Shown: in pieces, positions 1 through 8,512 of the stretch | Layout of the letters: each line of letters begins with the position of its first letter | How positions within the stretch are numbered: the first letter of the stretch is position 1 | Made by a program: the position numbers and the translations under genes | The notes under the pieces: model-generated | What the model was told of the DNA's origin: nothing | The model's database searches: none | Seen by the model: only the letters and a program-made list of their open reading frames with translations | Source of the DNA: Firmicutes bacterium UBA1393 | GTDB lineage: Bacteria > Bacillota > DTU025 | DNA length: 47,101 nt | Direction of reading: 5' to 3' | Assembly (NCBI GenBank): GCA_002305255.1 | Contig: DBQN01000014.1 | Span: forward strand, 44,208-91,308

Positions 1-390
1 GATTCTGCCTTTGAGGAGCTGGCCATCGAGTCACAGCGGGCACAGGCTGGCAAAGGCCACGCCGTTCTGAAGCTTGCCGGCATCGACGATGCCGAGGCGG
101 CAGAGAGGCTTCGCGGCGAAGAGCTATTCCTCGCGGAGGACGACCTTCCACCACTGGAGGAGGGCGAGTACTACAGCTTCATGCTGGTGGGTATGGACTG
201 CGTCGATGAAGACGGAAGGCTGCTTGGCAAGGTATCAGAAGTACTCGACAGGCCTGCCAACGACGTCATCGTCGTCGAAGCAGCCGACGGAGGCTGTGAG
301 TATCTCATTCCGGCAGTGGAGGATTACGTGGTAAAGGTCGACATCGGCGCCCGTCGGCTCACAGTCCGAAACAGGCCAGGTCTTAGGTGA
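1..390 (+). CDS. rimM: Ribosome maturation factor RimM, C-terminal part
   Basis: This is the last 129 codons of an open frame that enters the window from the left; the start lies outside. RimM binds ribosomal protein S19 and helps mature the 30S head domain and 16S rRNA 3' end. Visible are the end of the N-terminal barrel (LKLAGIDDAEAAERLRG) and the PRC-barrel domain beginning at EGEYYSFMLVGMD and running to the stop. The family assignment is supported by trmD and rplS following directly, the conserved rpsP-rimM-trmD-rplS order. The stop lies 17 bases before the preferred trmD start, so the two are probably translated from one message. Confidence 0.92.
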   Translation, partial: DSAFEELAIESQRAQAGKGHAVLKLAGIDDAEAAERLRGEELFLAEDDLPPLEEGEYYSFMLVGMDCVDEDGRLLGKVSEVLDRPANDVIVVEAADGGCEYLIPAVEDYVVKVDIGARRLTVRNRPGLR

Positions 391-407
391 AGCCGAGGTG
401 TAACCGC

Positions 408-1142
408 GTGCATGTTGACATCTTAACCATCTTTCCGGGCATGTTCTACGGAGCGATATCGGAGAGCATTCTCGGCAGAGCTCAGGAGCAGGGCCTCCTT
501 GAGATAAGCATCCACGACATTCGCAACTTCTCGCAGGATAAGCATAATAGCGTCGACGACTATCCCTTCGGCGGGGGGCCCGGCATGGTAATGCAGGCCG
601 AACCGATATGGGCAGCTGTTCAGAGCGTGACATCAGCGCCCTACGGCTCGCGGCCTCCCAGGGTGATCCTGACGACTCCGGCCGGCAAGCAGTTCACTCA
701 GGAGATGGCGAAGGAGTTCGCCTCAGAGGAGCACCTTGTGATAGTGTGCGGTCATTACGAGGGCATCGATGAACGCGTGAGCGACGTCTTCACCGACGAG
801 GTGTCGATTGGAGACTTCGTGCTGACAGGCGGTGAACTGGCGTCAATGGTGATAGTAGACGCCACCGCGCGGTTGATCCCCGGCGTGCTGGGCGATTCCG
901 AGAGCGCGAAGGGCGACTCGTTCTACGATGGCATTCTGGATTATCCTCATTACACGAGACCACGCCAGTGGCGGGGCATGGATGTTCCGGAAGTGCTCGT
1001 GTCAGGCGACCATGAGAAGATCCGAGTGTGGAGGCGCACAGAAGCGCTCAAGCGCACACTCATGCGCAGGCCCGACTTGCTCGAGACCGCAGCGCTGACC
1101 GATGAAGACAGACAGATTCTGAGATCGCTTCTGAACCAGTGA
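408..1142 (+). CDS. trmD: tRNA (guanine-37-N1)-methyltransferase TrmD
   Basis: TrmD methylates G37 next to the anticodon, using S-adenosylmethionine, and prevents frameshifting. The 244-residue protein has the usual family length and the SPOUT trefoil-knot motifs: FGGGPGM at 54-60, VCGHYEGIDERV at 113-124 and SIGDFVLTGGE at 133-143. I chose GTG 408 because GAGGTG (395-400) lies 7 bases upstream and the protein then begins MHVDILTIFPGMF, the normal family N-terminus. An in-frame GTG at 387 overlaps rimM by 4 bases and would add seven residues; it is less likely. Confidence 0.96.
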   Translation: MHVDILTIFPGMFYGAISESILGRAQEQGLLEISIHDIRNFSQDKHNSVDDYPFGGGPGMVMQAEPIWAAVQSVTSAPYGSRPPRVILTTPAGKQFTQEMAKEFASEEHLVIVCGHYEGIDERVSDVFTDEVSIGDFVLTGGELASMVIVDATARLIPGVLGDSESAKGDSFYDGILDYPHYTRPRQWRGMDVPEVLVSGDHEKIRVWRRTEALKRTLMRRPDLLETAALTDEDRQILRSLLNQ

Positions 1143-1171
1143 ATAGCACTACGTGTGAGGAGTGGGAGACT

Positions 1172-1525
1172 ATGAACATCATCGACATAATTGAGAACGA
1201 GCAGATCCGCCGGGACCTGCCTCAGTTCGGCCCTGGCGACACCGTGAAGGTTCACGTGAAGGTCGTTGAAGGCAGCCGCGAGCGCGTTCAGGTTTTCGAG
1301 GGCACTGTCATCGGCCGCAAGGGCAGCGGCGCCAACGAGTCCTTCACCGTGCGCAAGATATCGAACGGCATTGGTGTCGAACGCACCTTCCCGATGCACT
1401 CGCCGAAGATCGAGAAGATAGAGGTGGCCAGGGAAGGCGCAGTGCGTCGCGCTAAGCTCTACTACCTCCGCGGCCGCGTCGGCAAGCGCGCCAGAATCCG
1501 CGAGCGCAAGCGCGACAACATGTAG
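1172..1525 (+). CDS. rplS: 50S ribosomal protein L19
   Basis: L19 sits at the 30S-50S interface of the large subunit. The product is 117 residues, within the normal family range, begins MNIIDIIENEQ and contains the conserved FGPGDTVKVHVKV and RVQVFEGTVIGRKGSG segments and the basic tail GKRARIRERK. The frame is open further upstream, but the ATG at 1172 behind gaggagtgggag gives the standard N-terminus. It lies 29 bases after trmD and is presumably cotranscribed with it. Confidence 0.97.
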   Translation: MNIIDIIENEQIRRDLPQFGPGDTVKVHVKVVEGSRERVQVFEGTVIGRKGSGANESFTVRKISNGIGVERTFPMHSPKIEKIEVAREGAVRRAKLYYLRGRVGKRARIRERKRDNM

Positions 1526-1631
1526 TTCCGGTGTCATGCCGGCATGAACACGATTTGCGACTCCTCCGGTGGTGAGCCATCGCTCGTCACCGGTGGTGTC
1601 ACGTACCCGTTACCCGAAGGGAGAGCTTGAT

Positions 1632-2489
1632 TTGGCCCAGTCATGGTATCCAGGGCACATGGCGAAGGCCACGACAGAGCTGGCGGCATCGCTCAAGCTG
1701 ATAGACGTGGTCATCGAGGTTGTCGACAGCCGGGCGCCGGCCGCGACGTCCAATCCCACACTGGCCGCAGTGGCCGGGAGAGTTCCCCGGGTCGTGGTGT
1801 TGAACAAGGTGGATCTCGCCGACCCCAAGACCACTGATGCGTGGAAGTCGAGCCTTCGCAGGTTAGGCTGCGCGGCCGTGACAGCCAATAGCCAGACCGG
1901 GGCAGGGATTGCCGCGGTCATTGACGCTGCGGTGGAGTCTGCCCGACGCTCAGGCCGAGGTGGAGGCGTAAGCCGGGGCGCGCGCCGGAGGTTCCGTTCA
2001 GCAGTAGTGGGCATCCCGAACGTTGGCAAGTCGTCCTTCATCAACAGAGTGTCACGTCGCGGCGGCGCCAAAGTCGGCGACAAGCCCGGTGTCACCAGGG
2101 CGAACCAGTGGATCGTCGCTTCGCCCGAGCTCGAGCTGTTGGACACGCCGGGGATAATGCCCACCCGCGTTGACGAGCCCCTCACGTGGACACTGCTGTG
2201 TGCCCTCGGCTGCGTCGACGACAACCTGTTCGATGCGGAAGAGGTGTGCCGCGCCGTGTTGGCGCCCATCACAGCCATGGGCGGTCGCGGCGGCATAGCC
2301 ACCAGATACGGTGTGCCCGAAGACGTCGAGGATCCACTGACCGTCATCGAGGCCGTCGCGCAAACACGAGGCTTCATCCTACCCGGCGGTACCCTCGACA
2401 TCCCGAGGGCCGCCGATGCTTTCCTTCGTGATCTCAGAGCTGGGAGACTGGGGCGCATCAGTCTCGAACGCCCCGTGCGCGAAGGATGA
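1632..2489 (+). CDS. rbgA: Ribosome biogenesis GTPase RbgA (YlqF)
   Basis: RbgA is a circularly permuted GTPase needed for late 50S assembly in Gram-positive bacteria. The order of G motifs is permuted as expected: G4 NKVD at 58-61, G1 GIPNVGKSS at 127-135 and G3 DTPG at 171-174, followed by the C-terminal helical domain. TTG 1632 is preferred. It gives the standard beginning MAQSWYPGHMAKA and a normal length of 285 residues, and AAGGGAGAG lies about 7 bases upstream. A GTG at 1569 would add 21 residues of no family similarity. The stop overlaps the rnhB start by 4 bases (ATGA), so the two are translationally coupled. Confidence 0.94.
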   Translation: MAQSWYPGHMAKATTELAASLKLIDVVIEVVDSRAPAATSNPTLAAVAGRVPRVVVLNKVDLADPKTTDAWKSSLRRLGCAAVTANSQTGAGIAAVIDAAVESARRSGRGGGVSRGARRRFRSAVVGIPNVGKSSFINRVSRRGGAKVGDKPGVTRANQWIVASPELELLDTPGIMPTRVDEPLTWTLLCALGCVDDNLFDAEEVCRAVLAPITAMGGRGGIATRYGVPEDVEDPLTVIEAVAQTRGFILPGGTLDIPRAADAFLRDLRAGRLGRISLERPVREG

Positions 2490-3082
2490 ACGAGAGAGCC
2501 GTTTTCGACGCAAACGCGCGGGAGGATAGAGACTGGAACATCGCAGGCGTCGACGAGGCCGGACGCGGACCGCTCGCGGGGCCGGTAGTGGCGGCCGCGG
2601 TGATCTTGCCCTGTGGCATCGACCTTCCGGGCGTCAACGACAGCAAACGTCTTACCCCGAAAGCGAGGGCGCGGGCAGCGACTGTCATCAAGGAGTGCGC
2701 CCTCTCGTATGCCCTGGGACTGGCGTCGCCTCGTGAGATCGAGGTTCTCAACATCCGTCGCGCCTCACTGCTCGCGATGGCCCGAGCTGTGAGTGGGCTG
2801 ACGATACGTCCGCAGCTCATACTGGTAGACGGCTGTGACGCCCTCGAGACTGACACCAGGTGTGTGCCCCTGATAGGCGGCGACGGACGGAGCCAGTCTG
2901 TGGCAGCCGCATCTATCCTTGCGAAAGTAGCGCGAGATGAACTGATGATCGAGATGGACACCCTCTATCCAGGCTACGGTTTCCGCACCCACAAGGGCTA
3001 TCCCACCAAACAGCATCTTGAGGCCATCGCCAGGCTTGGGCCATCAGAGATTCACCGAATGACCTTCAAAGGAGTTGTGTGA
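2486..3082 (+). CDS. rnhB: Ribonuclease HII
   Basis: RNase HII cuts the RNA strand of RNA-DNA hybrids and removes single ribonucleotides misinserted in DNA. The 198-residue protein has the catalytic DEAGRGPLAGP block starting at Asp23-Glu24, the LVDGCD strand carrying a further acidic residue, and SILAKVARDE. Its ATG overlaps the rbgA stop (ATGA) with GAAGG directly upstream. It is followed by a terminator-like hairpin, which suggests that the rimM-rnhB transcript ends here. Confidence 0.95.
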   Translation: MNERAVFDANAREDRDWNIAGVDEAGRGPLAGPVVAAAVILPCGIDLPGVNDSKRLTPKARARAATVIKECALSYALGLASPREIEVLNIRRASLLAMARAVSGLTIRPQLILVDGCDALETDTRCVPLIGGDGRSQSVAAASILAKVARDELMIEMDTLYPGYGFRTHKGYPTKQHLEAIARLGPSEIHRMTFKGVV

Positions 3083-3083
3083 C

Positions 3084-3107
3084 ATCGCCCGAAAGGGCGA
3101 TTCTTTC
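3084..3107 (+). terminator. Probable intrinsic terminator after rnhB
   Basis: Two bases after the rnhB stop, ATCGCCC-GAAA-GGGCGAT forms a perfect 7-bp stem with a GNRA loop, followed by TCTTTC. The T tract is short and interrupted, so termination may be partial. Confidence 0.55.
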
Positions 3108-3188
3108 ATTGTAGGGAGGAATACGCGTCACACAAGGCGAATCTTGGCGATACTGGCATGCACATACACTGGGTGAGATGATGATCAC

Positions 3189-3608
3189 ATGGTGGCTGAT
3201 GGCAATGCGCACCTGCCCAGCCTGGCGGTGGCGCGGAGCGGGCAGTGCACAAAGCGCGCAGGCGAGCTGGGAGAGGCTCTGGCGGCCAAGCACCTCTCCG
3301 CCTCAGGCTACACGATTCTTGGCAGGAACCTCAGACTGTCAGGCTGCGAAGTCGACATCCTTGCTCGCCAGGGTGACACCGTTGTCGTAGTGGAGGTCAA
3401 AACTAGGCTGTCGGCTGCCTTCGGCCACCCGATCGAACAGATCAGCCAGGCAAAGATGCTGAGGCTGATCAGGGCAGCCAGGGCAGCAGCTGCGGCATGG
3501 GCTGGGGCGAACACGCGGATAGACGTAATCGGGGTGACCGCGAAGGCCATGACCGGCGGCATGCTGCATGGAGTGGAGCTCACACACGTTCTCAACGTCA
3601 GCGGCTAG
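3189..3608 (+). CDS. YraN / UPF0102 family putative endonuclease-fold protein
   Basis: The 139-residue protein has the UPF0102 signature, a restriction-endonuclease-like fold: GELGEALAAKHLSASGY, then CEVDILA with Glu54 and Asp56, then VVVVEVKTR with Glu69 and Lys71. This is the E/D...ExK arrangement of PD-(D/E)XK nucleases. The biological role of the family is not settled. It sits upstream of comM and dprA, its common place near DNA-processing genes. The ATG at 3189 follows GGGTGAG. The N-terminus is about 20 residues longer than usual, so a later start is possible. Confidence 0.85.
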   Translation: MVADGNAHLPSLAVARSGQCTKRAGELGEALAAKHLSASGYTILGRNLRLSGCEVDILARQGDTVVVVEVKTRLSAAFGHPIEQISQAKMLRLIRAARAAAAAWAGANTRIDVIGVTAKAMTGGMLHGVELTHVLNVSG

Positions 3609-3621
3609 GGAGGGGGTTCCA

Positions 3622-5187
3622 TTGCTCGGGCGTGCCTGGGGCTGCGCGGTGAAGGGCGTGTCCGGGCTCACCGTCGCAGTTGAGTGCGACCACCATCGTG
3701 GTCTTCCCTGCATAGACATTGTTGGGCTACCCGATGCAGGGGTGAAGGAGGCAGGCAGCAGGGTCCGACCTGCCCTGCGGAACATGGGATTCGAGTTTCC
3801 CATGGCGAGGCTGACGATCAACCTCGCTCCTGCGTGGGAGCACAAGCTCGGAGTCGGTCTTGATCTGCCCATGGCCATCTCGGTGCTCATGGCCTCAGGG
3901 CAATTGCCTGAGGCGTGCACCGAAAGGTCGGCGCTCATGGGTGAGCTCGCCCTCGATGGAAGGGTGCTTCCCGTGAGGGGCGTCTTGCCAGGCTGCATCG
4001 CCGTTGCGTCACAGGGGCTCAAGAGCGTAGTGGTTCCGAACGGCAACTACGGAGAGGCGCGCCTGGTGCCCGGCCTGACTGTGGTGCCGGTGGGTGACTT
4101 GAGGCAGGCAGCGCGGTTCCTCGAATCAGGTGAGATTCCACCGGAGCCGCACGGGCCCCCCGGCCCGCATGGCGCACCCGGGGTTTCAGGATCAGGTGCA
4201 TGCGAGATGTCGGCCACTGCCGGATCCGGGCTCGACTTCGTACACGTGCTCGGGCAGCAGGCGGCCGTTAGGGCCATGGAGGTAGCGCTCGCCGGAGGGC
4301 ACCACATCGTGCTGATCGGGCCTCCGGGCACAGGAAAGACGATGCTTGCCATGTGCGCTCCGTCGGCGTTGCCTCCGCTGTCGGATGATGAATGGGTCGA
4401 GGCGGCGTCCATTCGCAGCCTATCGGGGGATGGGTTGAGCGAGGCTGTTTCGAGGGTGAGGCCCTTCAGGCAACCCAACCGCACCACAACCCTGGCGGGA
4501 ATGCTGGGGGGCGGATCGCCTCCGGTGCCCGGCGAAGTGACCCTCGCCCACAAGGGCCTACTCTTCCTCGACGAGTTCGCCCAGTTCGCACCGGGCGTGA
4601 TCAGCGCCCTATCTGAACCCATGGAAAAGCGCAACGTCAGGCTGATCAGGGGCGGCTCACCGGTGAGCTTTCCGGCCGATTTCATCCTGGTGGCCTCCAC
4701 GAACCCGTGCGCATGCGGCATGCGAGGTCACCGGAGTGAGGAGTGTAGCTGTACGCCCTCGATCCTAGCTTCACATCGCCGACGGTTGAGCGGCCCCACG
4801 GCCGACCGCATCGATATCTGGGTCGATGTTCCGAGGCGAGAAGCTGCGGCCGTGTCAGGGTTCGAACATGGGGCGTCTACTTCGGAGCTACGCAAGCGCA
4901 TCGCGGCAGCCCGGGCCCGGCAGGCTGAGAGGTATGGGCGACCGGGAAGCACCAACTCCCACGCGACGGCCGATGCACTTCCGCAGCTGCTCCGCAGATC
5001 TTCGAAGGCAGCAGCCGTGGCCAGGGCCGCTGCCGACAGGTTTCACCTGTCGGCCAGGGGGTTCCACAGCGTCATCAAAGTTGCGCGCACCGTTGCCGAT
5101 CTCGATGGGCAAGCCGACATCGGAGAGGAGCACGTACTCGAAGCTTTGGGCTATCGGGCCTGCCGCTTCGGGGGTGTGGAGCGTTGA
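3622..5187 (+). CDS. comM: YifB/ComM family Mg-chelatase-like AAA+ ATPase
   Basis: This family includes Haemophilus/Vibrio ComM, a hexameric helicase that extends DNA integration during natural transformation. The N-terminal Lon-protease-like (S5 fold) domain begins MLGRAWGCAVKGVSGL with the GLPDAGVKEAGSRVRPAL motif. It is followed by the AAA+ core with Walker A GPPGTGKT from residue 233 and Walker B LLFLDE around 314-318. A Cys-containing loop NPCACGMRGH...CSC follows, and then the C-terminal Mg-chelatase domain. TTG 3622 is chosen because AGGGAGGGGG lies just upstream and the N-terminus matches the family (521 residues). A short collagen-like Gly-X-Y run joins the two domains near residues 176-192. 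The stop overlaps the dprA start. Confidence 0.92.
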   Translation: MLGRAWGCAVKGVSGLTVAVECDHHRGLPCIDIVGLPDAGVKEAGSRVRPALRNMGFEFPMARLTINLAPAWEHKLGVGLDLPMAISVLMASGQLPEACTERSALMGELALDGRVLPVRGVLPGCIAVASQGLKSVVVPNGNYGEARLVPGLTVVPVGDLRQAARFLESGEIPPEPHGPPGPHGAPGVSGSGACEMSATAGSGLDFVHVLGQQAAVRAMEVALAGGHHIVLIGPPGTGKTMLAMCAPSALPPLSDDEWVEAASIRSLSGDGLSEAVSRVRPFRQPNRTTTLAGMLGGGSPPVPGEVTLAHKGLLFLDEFAQFAPGVISALSEPMEKRNVRLIRGGSPVSFPADFILVASTNPCACGMRGHRSEECSCTPSILASHRRRLSGPTADRIDIWVDVPRREAAAVSGFEHGASTSELRKRIAAARARQAERYGRPGSTNSHATADALPQLLRRSSKAAAVARAAADRFHLSARGFHSVIKVARTVADLDGQADIGEEHVLEALGYRACRFGGVER

Positions 5188-6350
5188 GTCGCAAGCTGGG
5201 CATTACTATTGGATGGTCGGAGGTCGCACCACCAGAAGGTGATGAGTTGGCAGGCTGGGTATTCTGGAACATGGCTCCCGGAATGGGATCGCGCCGCTTC
5301 CTTTACATGCTGCAGCAGGAGCGGAGCACCGTCGGCTTCGCCAGGCGACTGCAGTCGGGAGTCGACAAACCGCACTGGTTGCCGACGCCGCTGTGGACGT
5401 GGGTACGGAAGCAGGGCGATCCGGTTGAGGCAGGTCGCCGTGAGCTAGATCGGGCCAGGGCCCGGAGGGCCGAAGTGGTGACGATCGGCTCAAGGTACTA
5501 TCCGGCACGTCTTCGTGAGATCGCCGACGCTCCCCCGCTGCTTTACATGGCCGGCAGGCGGCCTCCGGCAGCACCGGTGTGGGTGAGTGTGGTCGGGTCG
5601 CGTCAAGCCTCCGAGTATGGGGTGTCGGTGGCCAGGCGATTCTGTGCTGAGCTCGGCGCGAGAGGGGTGTCCATCGTAAGCGGACTGGCTCGTGGCATTG
5701 ACGCTGCAGCTCACAGAGGTGCGATGTCGGTTGGAGGATACACAGCCGGGGTTCTCGGCTGCGGAATAGGGGCATCCATGACCGCGAGGCTGGAGCGGAT
5801 GGTGGGCGAGGTCCTAAGCTGCGGGTGCGTGATATCGCCGTTTCCCATAGGCTTCCCGGCGTCCACGGGTACCTTTCCGGCGAGGAACCGCGTGATAAGC
5901 GGCATGTCGACGGCGTGCATCGTTGTTGAGGCAGCTGAGGTGAGCGGAGCTCTGATCACCGCGAACTTCGCGGTGGCACAGAATCGGAACGTATACGTTG
6001 TGCCCGGCGACATCACGCGTCCCACATCTCGAGGTGTCGTCAACCTGCTGTCAGATGGAGCGTCTCCCGTGGTCTCAGTCGACAGTGTCATAAAGGATCT
6101 CATCGCCAGCGGTCACGTCCTGAAGCCTGCCCCGCCGAAGCCGACCGCTGCCGACGGCGGTCGCAGCAGGGGATTGACTGACAACGATGTGATGGTGTAC
6201 GCGTCAGTTGGCGATCTGACCAGCTTCGAGTCGATTCAGAAGTCGGTGGCAATGCCAGCGCGGCAGGTTATGGCGTGCCTGTCCCGTCTTGAACTACTGG
6301 GAATGGTGATCCGCCTTGACGGGCTGAGGTTCAGCAGGCGCCCAGGTTGA
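5184..6350 (+). CDS. dprA: DNA processing protein DprA (Smf)
   Basis: DprA loads RecA on incoming single-stranded DNA during transformation and is widespread even in non-competent species. The Rossmann-like core is clear: VVGSRQASEYG, VSGLARGIDAAAHRGA, VLGCG, FPARNRVISGMS, EAAEVSGALITANFA and VYVVPGDI. The C-terminal part (LTDNDVMVYASVG...RLELLGMVIR) looks like the winged-helix DML1 domain. The 388-residue length is normal. The TTG start overlaps the comM stop (TTGA). The comM-dprA coupling supports a shared role with transforming or damaged DNA. Confidence 0.94.
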   Translation: MSRKLGITIGWSEVAPPEGDELAGWVFWNMAPGMGSRRFLYMLQQERSTVGFARRLQSGVDKPHWLPTPLWTWVRKQGDPVEAGRRELDRARARRAEVVTIGSRYYPARLREIADAPPLLYMAGRRPPAAPVWVSVVGSRQASEYGVSVARRFCAELGARGVSIVSGLARGIDAAAHRGAMSVGGYTAGVLGCGIGASMTARLERMVGEVLSCGCVISPFPIGFPASTGTFPARNRVISGMSTACIVVEAAEVSGALITANFAVAQNRNVYVVPGDITRPTSRGVVNLLSDGASPVVSVDSVIKDLIASGHVLKPAPPKPTAADGGRSRGLTDNDVMVYASVGDLTSFESIQKSVAMPARQVMACLSRLELLGMVIRLDGLRFSRRPG

Positions 6351-6373
6351 CCTTGCATGTGGGCTGATATACA
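6347..6373 (+). promoter_or_regulatory. Possible sigma-A promoter for topA
   Basis: TTGACC (6347-6352) and TATACA (6368-6373) are separated by 15 bases. The -10 is preceded by TGA, an extended -10 arrangement that can tolerate a poor spacer. It lies in the 56-base gap before topA. Confidence 0.4.
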
Positions 6374-6406
6374 CTGTCTACGATACCAGCCCTTGGAGGT
6401 AATTGG

Positions 6407-8512
6407 ATGGGCAATACCCTTGTGATAGTGGAATCGCCAACCAAGGTCAAGACTCTGTCTAAGTTCCTCGGCCGCAAGTATAGCGTGAGAGCATCATACG
6501 GCCACGTCCGCGACCTGCCCAAGAGCAGCCTGGGCGTTGACGTGGGTTCGAACTACACCCCCAAGTACATAAACATCCGTGGCAAGGGCGACGTTATTCG
6601 CGAGCTCAGGGACGCGGCCAAGAAGGCCGACAAGATTCTGCTGGCCACCGACCCTGACCGCGAGGGCGAGGCGATATCATGGCACCTTGCGCAGATTCTG
6701 AAGATAGACCCGAGCTCCACGTGCAGAATCGAGTTTAACGAGATCACTGAGACTGCGGTCAAAGCCGCTCTGACGTCGCCGCGCGCCATTGACCTGCATA
6801 GAGTCGACGCCCAACAGGCAAGGCGCGTCATCGACAGGCTTGTAGGCTACAACCTCAGCCCCTTCCTTTGGAGGAAGGTACGCAGGGGGCTATCGGCAGG
6901 GCGCGTTCAGTCGTCGGCGCTCAAACTCATCGCCGACAGGGAGCGAGAGATCCAGGCCTTCGTTGAGGAGGAGTACTGGACACTCGCAGCGGTGCTGTCG
7001 GCAGCCGCTCGCGGGAGAAAGTTCGTCGGACGCTACGCAGTGCCGAAGAACAAGAAGCTCAGCGCGGATCAGGTGAAGGCCATCGTCGACAGCCTCGCCG
7101 GCGCAACCTACACAGTGAAGTCTGTGACCGTGAAGGAGCAGGTGAGGAGGCCAGCGCCGCCCTTCATCACCAGCACCTTGCAGCAGGAGGCCTTCAGAAA
7201 GCTCGGGTTCTCGGCCAGGCGCACCATGGCGGTGGCGCAGGAGCTGTATGAGGGAGTTGATCTGGAGGGGCAGGGCCACGTGGGTCTCATCACCTACATG
7301 AGAACCGACTCTTTCAGAGTGGCCTCGGAGGCCCAGGCAGCGGCCCGGAAATATGCCATGGCCAACTACAAGTTCGACACAGGCCGCGCTGTGCCCGAAA
7401 AGCCGAGGGCTTACCGGGCGAAGAAGGGGGCGCAAGACGCCCACGAGGCCATCCGCCCCAGCGACGTGTGGAGGACCCCGGAATCGATGGCAGCCAGCCT
7501 CAGCCGCGACCAGCTCAAGCTTTACCGACTGATATGGCTGAGGTTTCTCGCCAGCCAGATGTCGGACGCCGTGTTCGATGCCACGACTGTCGACATTGAG
7601 GCCGCAGGCCATTTCTTCAGGGCAACCGGCAGCGTCATGAAGTTCCCTGGATTCACGGCGGTATACACCGAGGAGCGCGACGAAGATGCCGAAGAAGAGC
7701 GAAACCAGTTGCTCCCGGAGCTCAAGGAGGGGCAGGTGCTTCACCTAAACGAGCTCCTGCCTGAGCAGCACTTCACTCAGCCGCCTCCACGATACACAGA
7801 GGCAAGCCTGGTGAAGGAGCTGGAGAAGAATGGCGTCGGGCGGCCGAGCACCTACGCTCCCATCATTGAAACGCTGCGGAAGCGCGATTACGCAACGCTA
7901 GAGCAGAAGCGGTTCAAGCCCACCGAAGTGGGGCTTGCAGTGTGCGACCTGCTGGCGGAACACTTCCCGTCGGTAGTAGATCTGAAGTTCACTGCCAAGA
8001 TCGAGAGTGAACTCGACAAGGTGGCAGATGGCAGTGCCGGCTGGGTAGACGTGACTGAAGCAGTCTACAAGCCCCTTGCCGACGCGCTGTCGACCGCGAA
8101 CGTCGAGGTAGAGCGAGTAGTCATAGCCGATGAGCCCACCGATGAGCTGTGTCCCGAATGCGGGCAGGCCAATCTGGTGATCAAGTCGGGCCGATACGGC
8201 AAGTTCGTCGCTTGCCCAAGGTATCCCGACTGTACCTACAGACGCAGCATGGCGAAGAAGGTGAACGCCGTCTGCCCGAAATGCGGCGGCGACATGCTGG
8301 AGCGCCGGTCGAAGAAGGGCAGGAGGTTCTTCGGCTGTGCCAACTACCCGAAGTGCGACTTTGCGGCGTGGAACCCCCCGTCAGGCGTCAACTGCATCAG
8401 GTGCGGTGCCTTCACTACTGCTTCGCGAGTGAAGGCGGGCACGTCATATAAGTGCGCGAGCCCGACTTGCGGCCACCGTTGGGTGGCAGAGTCGGGAGGC
8501 GGCGACGAGTGA
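6407..8512 (+). CDS. topA: DNA topoisomerase I
   Basis: Type IA topoisomerase that relaxes negative supercoils. The 701-residue protein starts MGNTLVIVESPTKVKTLSKFLG (TOPRIM domain), has TDPDREGEAISWHL as the acidic metal site, and GLITYMRTDS with the DNA-linking tyrosine at 297. The C-terminus carries three Cys4-type zinc ribbons: CPECG...CPRYPDC, CPKCG...CANYPKC and CIRCG...CASPTC. The third is more degenerate than the first two. The RBS TTGGAGGT precedes ATG 6407. The trmFO start overlaps the stop. Confidence 0.97.
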   Translation: MGNTLVIVESPTKVKTLSKFLGRKYSVRASYGHVRDLPKSSLGVDVGSNYTPKYINIRGKGDVIRELRDAAKKADKILLATDPDREGEAISWHLAQILKIDPSSTCRIEFNEITETAVKAALTSPRAIDLHRVDAQQARRVIDRLVGYNLSPFLWRKVRRGLSAGRVQSSALKLIADREREIQAFVEEEYWTLAAVLSAAARGRKFVGRYAVPKNKKLSADQVKAIVDSLAGATYTVKSVTVKEQVRRPAPPFITSTLQQEAFRKLGFSARRTMAVAQELYEGVDLEGQGHVGLITYMRTDSFRVASEAQAAARKYAMANYKFDTGRAVPEKPRAYRAKKGAQDAHEAIRPSDVWRTPESMAASLSRDQLKLYRLIWLRFLASQMSDAVFDATTVDIEAAGHFFRATGSVMKFPGFTAVYTEERDEDAEEERNQLLPELKEGQVLHLNELLPEQHFTQPPPRYTEASLVKELEKNGVGRPSTYAPIIETLRKRDYATLEQKRFKPTEVGLAVCDLLAEHFPSVVDLKFTAKIESELDKVADGSAGWVDVTEAVYKPLADALSTANVEVERVVIADEPTDELCPECGQANLVIKSGRYGKFVACPRYPDCTYRRSMAKKVNAVCPKCGGDMLERRSKKGRRFFGCANYPKCDFAAWNPPSGVNCIRCGAFTTASRVKAGTSYKCASPTCGHRWVAESGGGDE

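Noticed and set aside
3146..3170. TTGGCG ... TACACT as a promoter for yraN
   Set aside because: The spacer is 15 bases and both hexamers are weak; the evidence is too thin to list as a feature.
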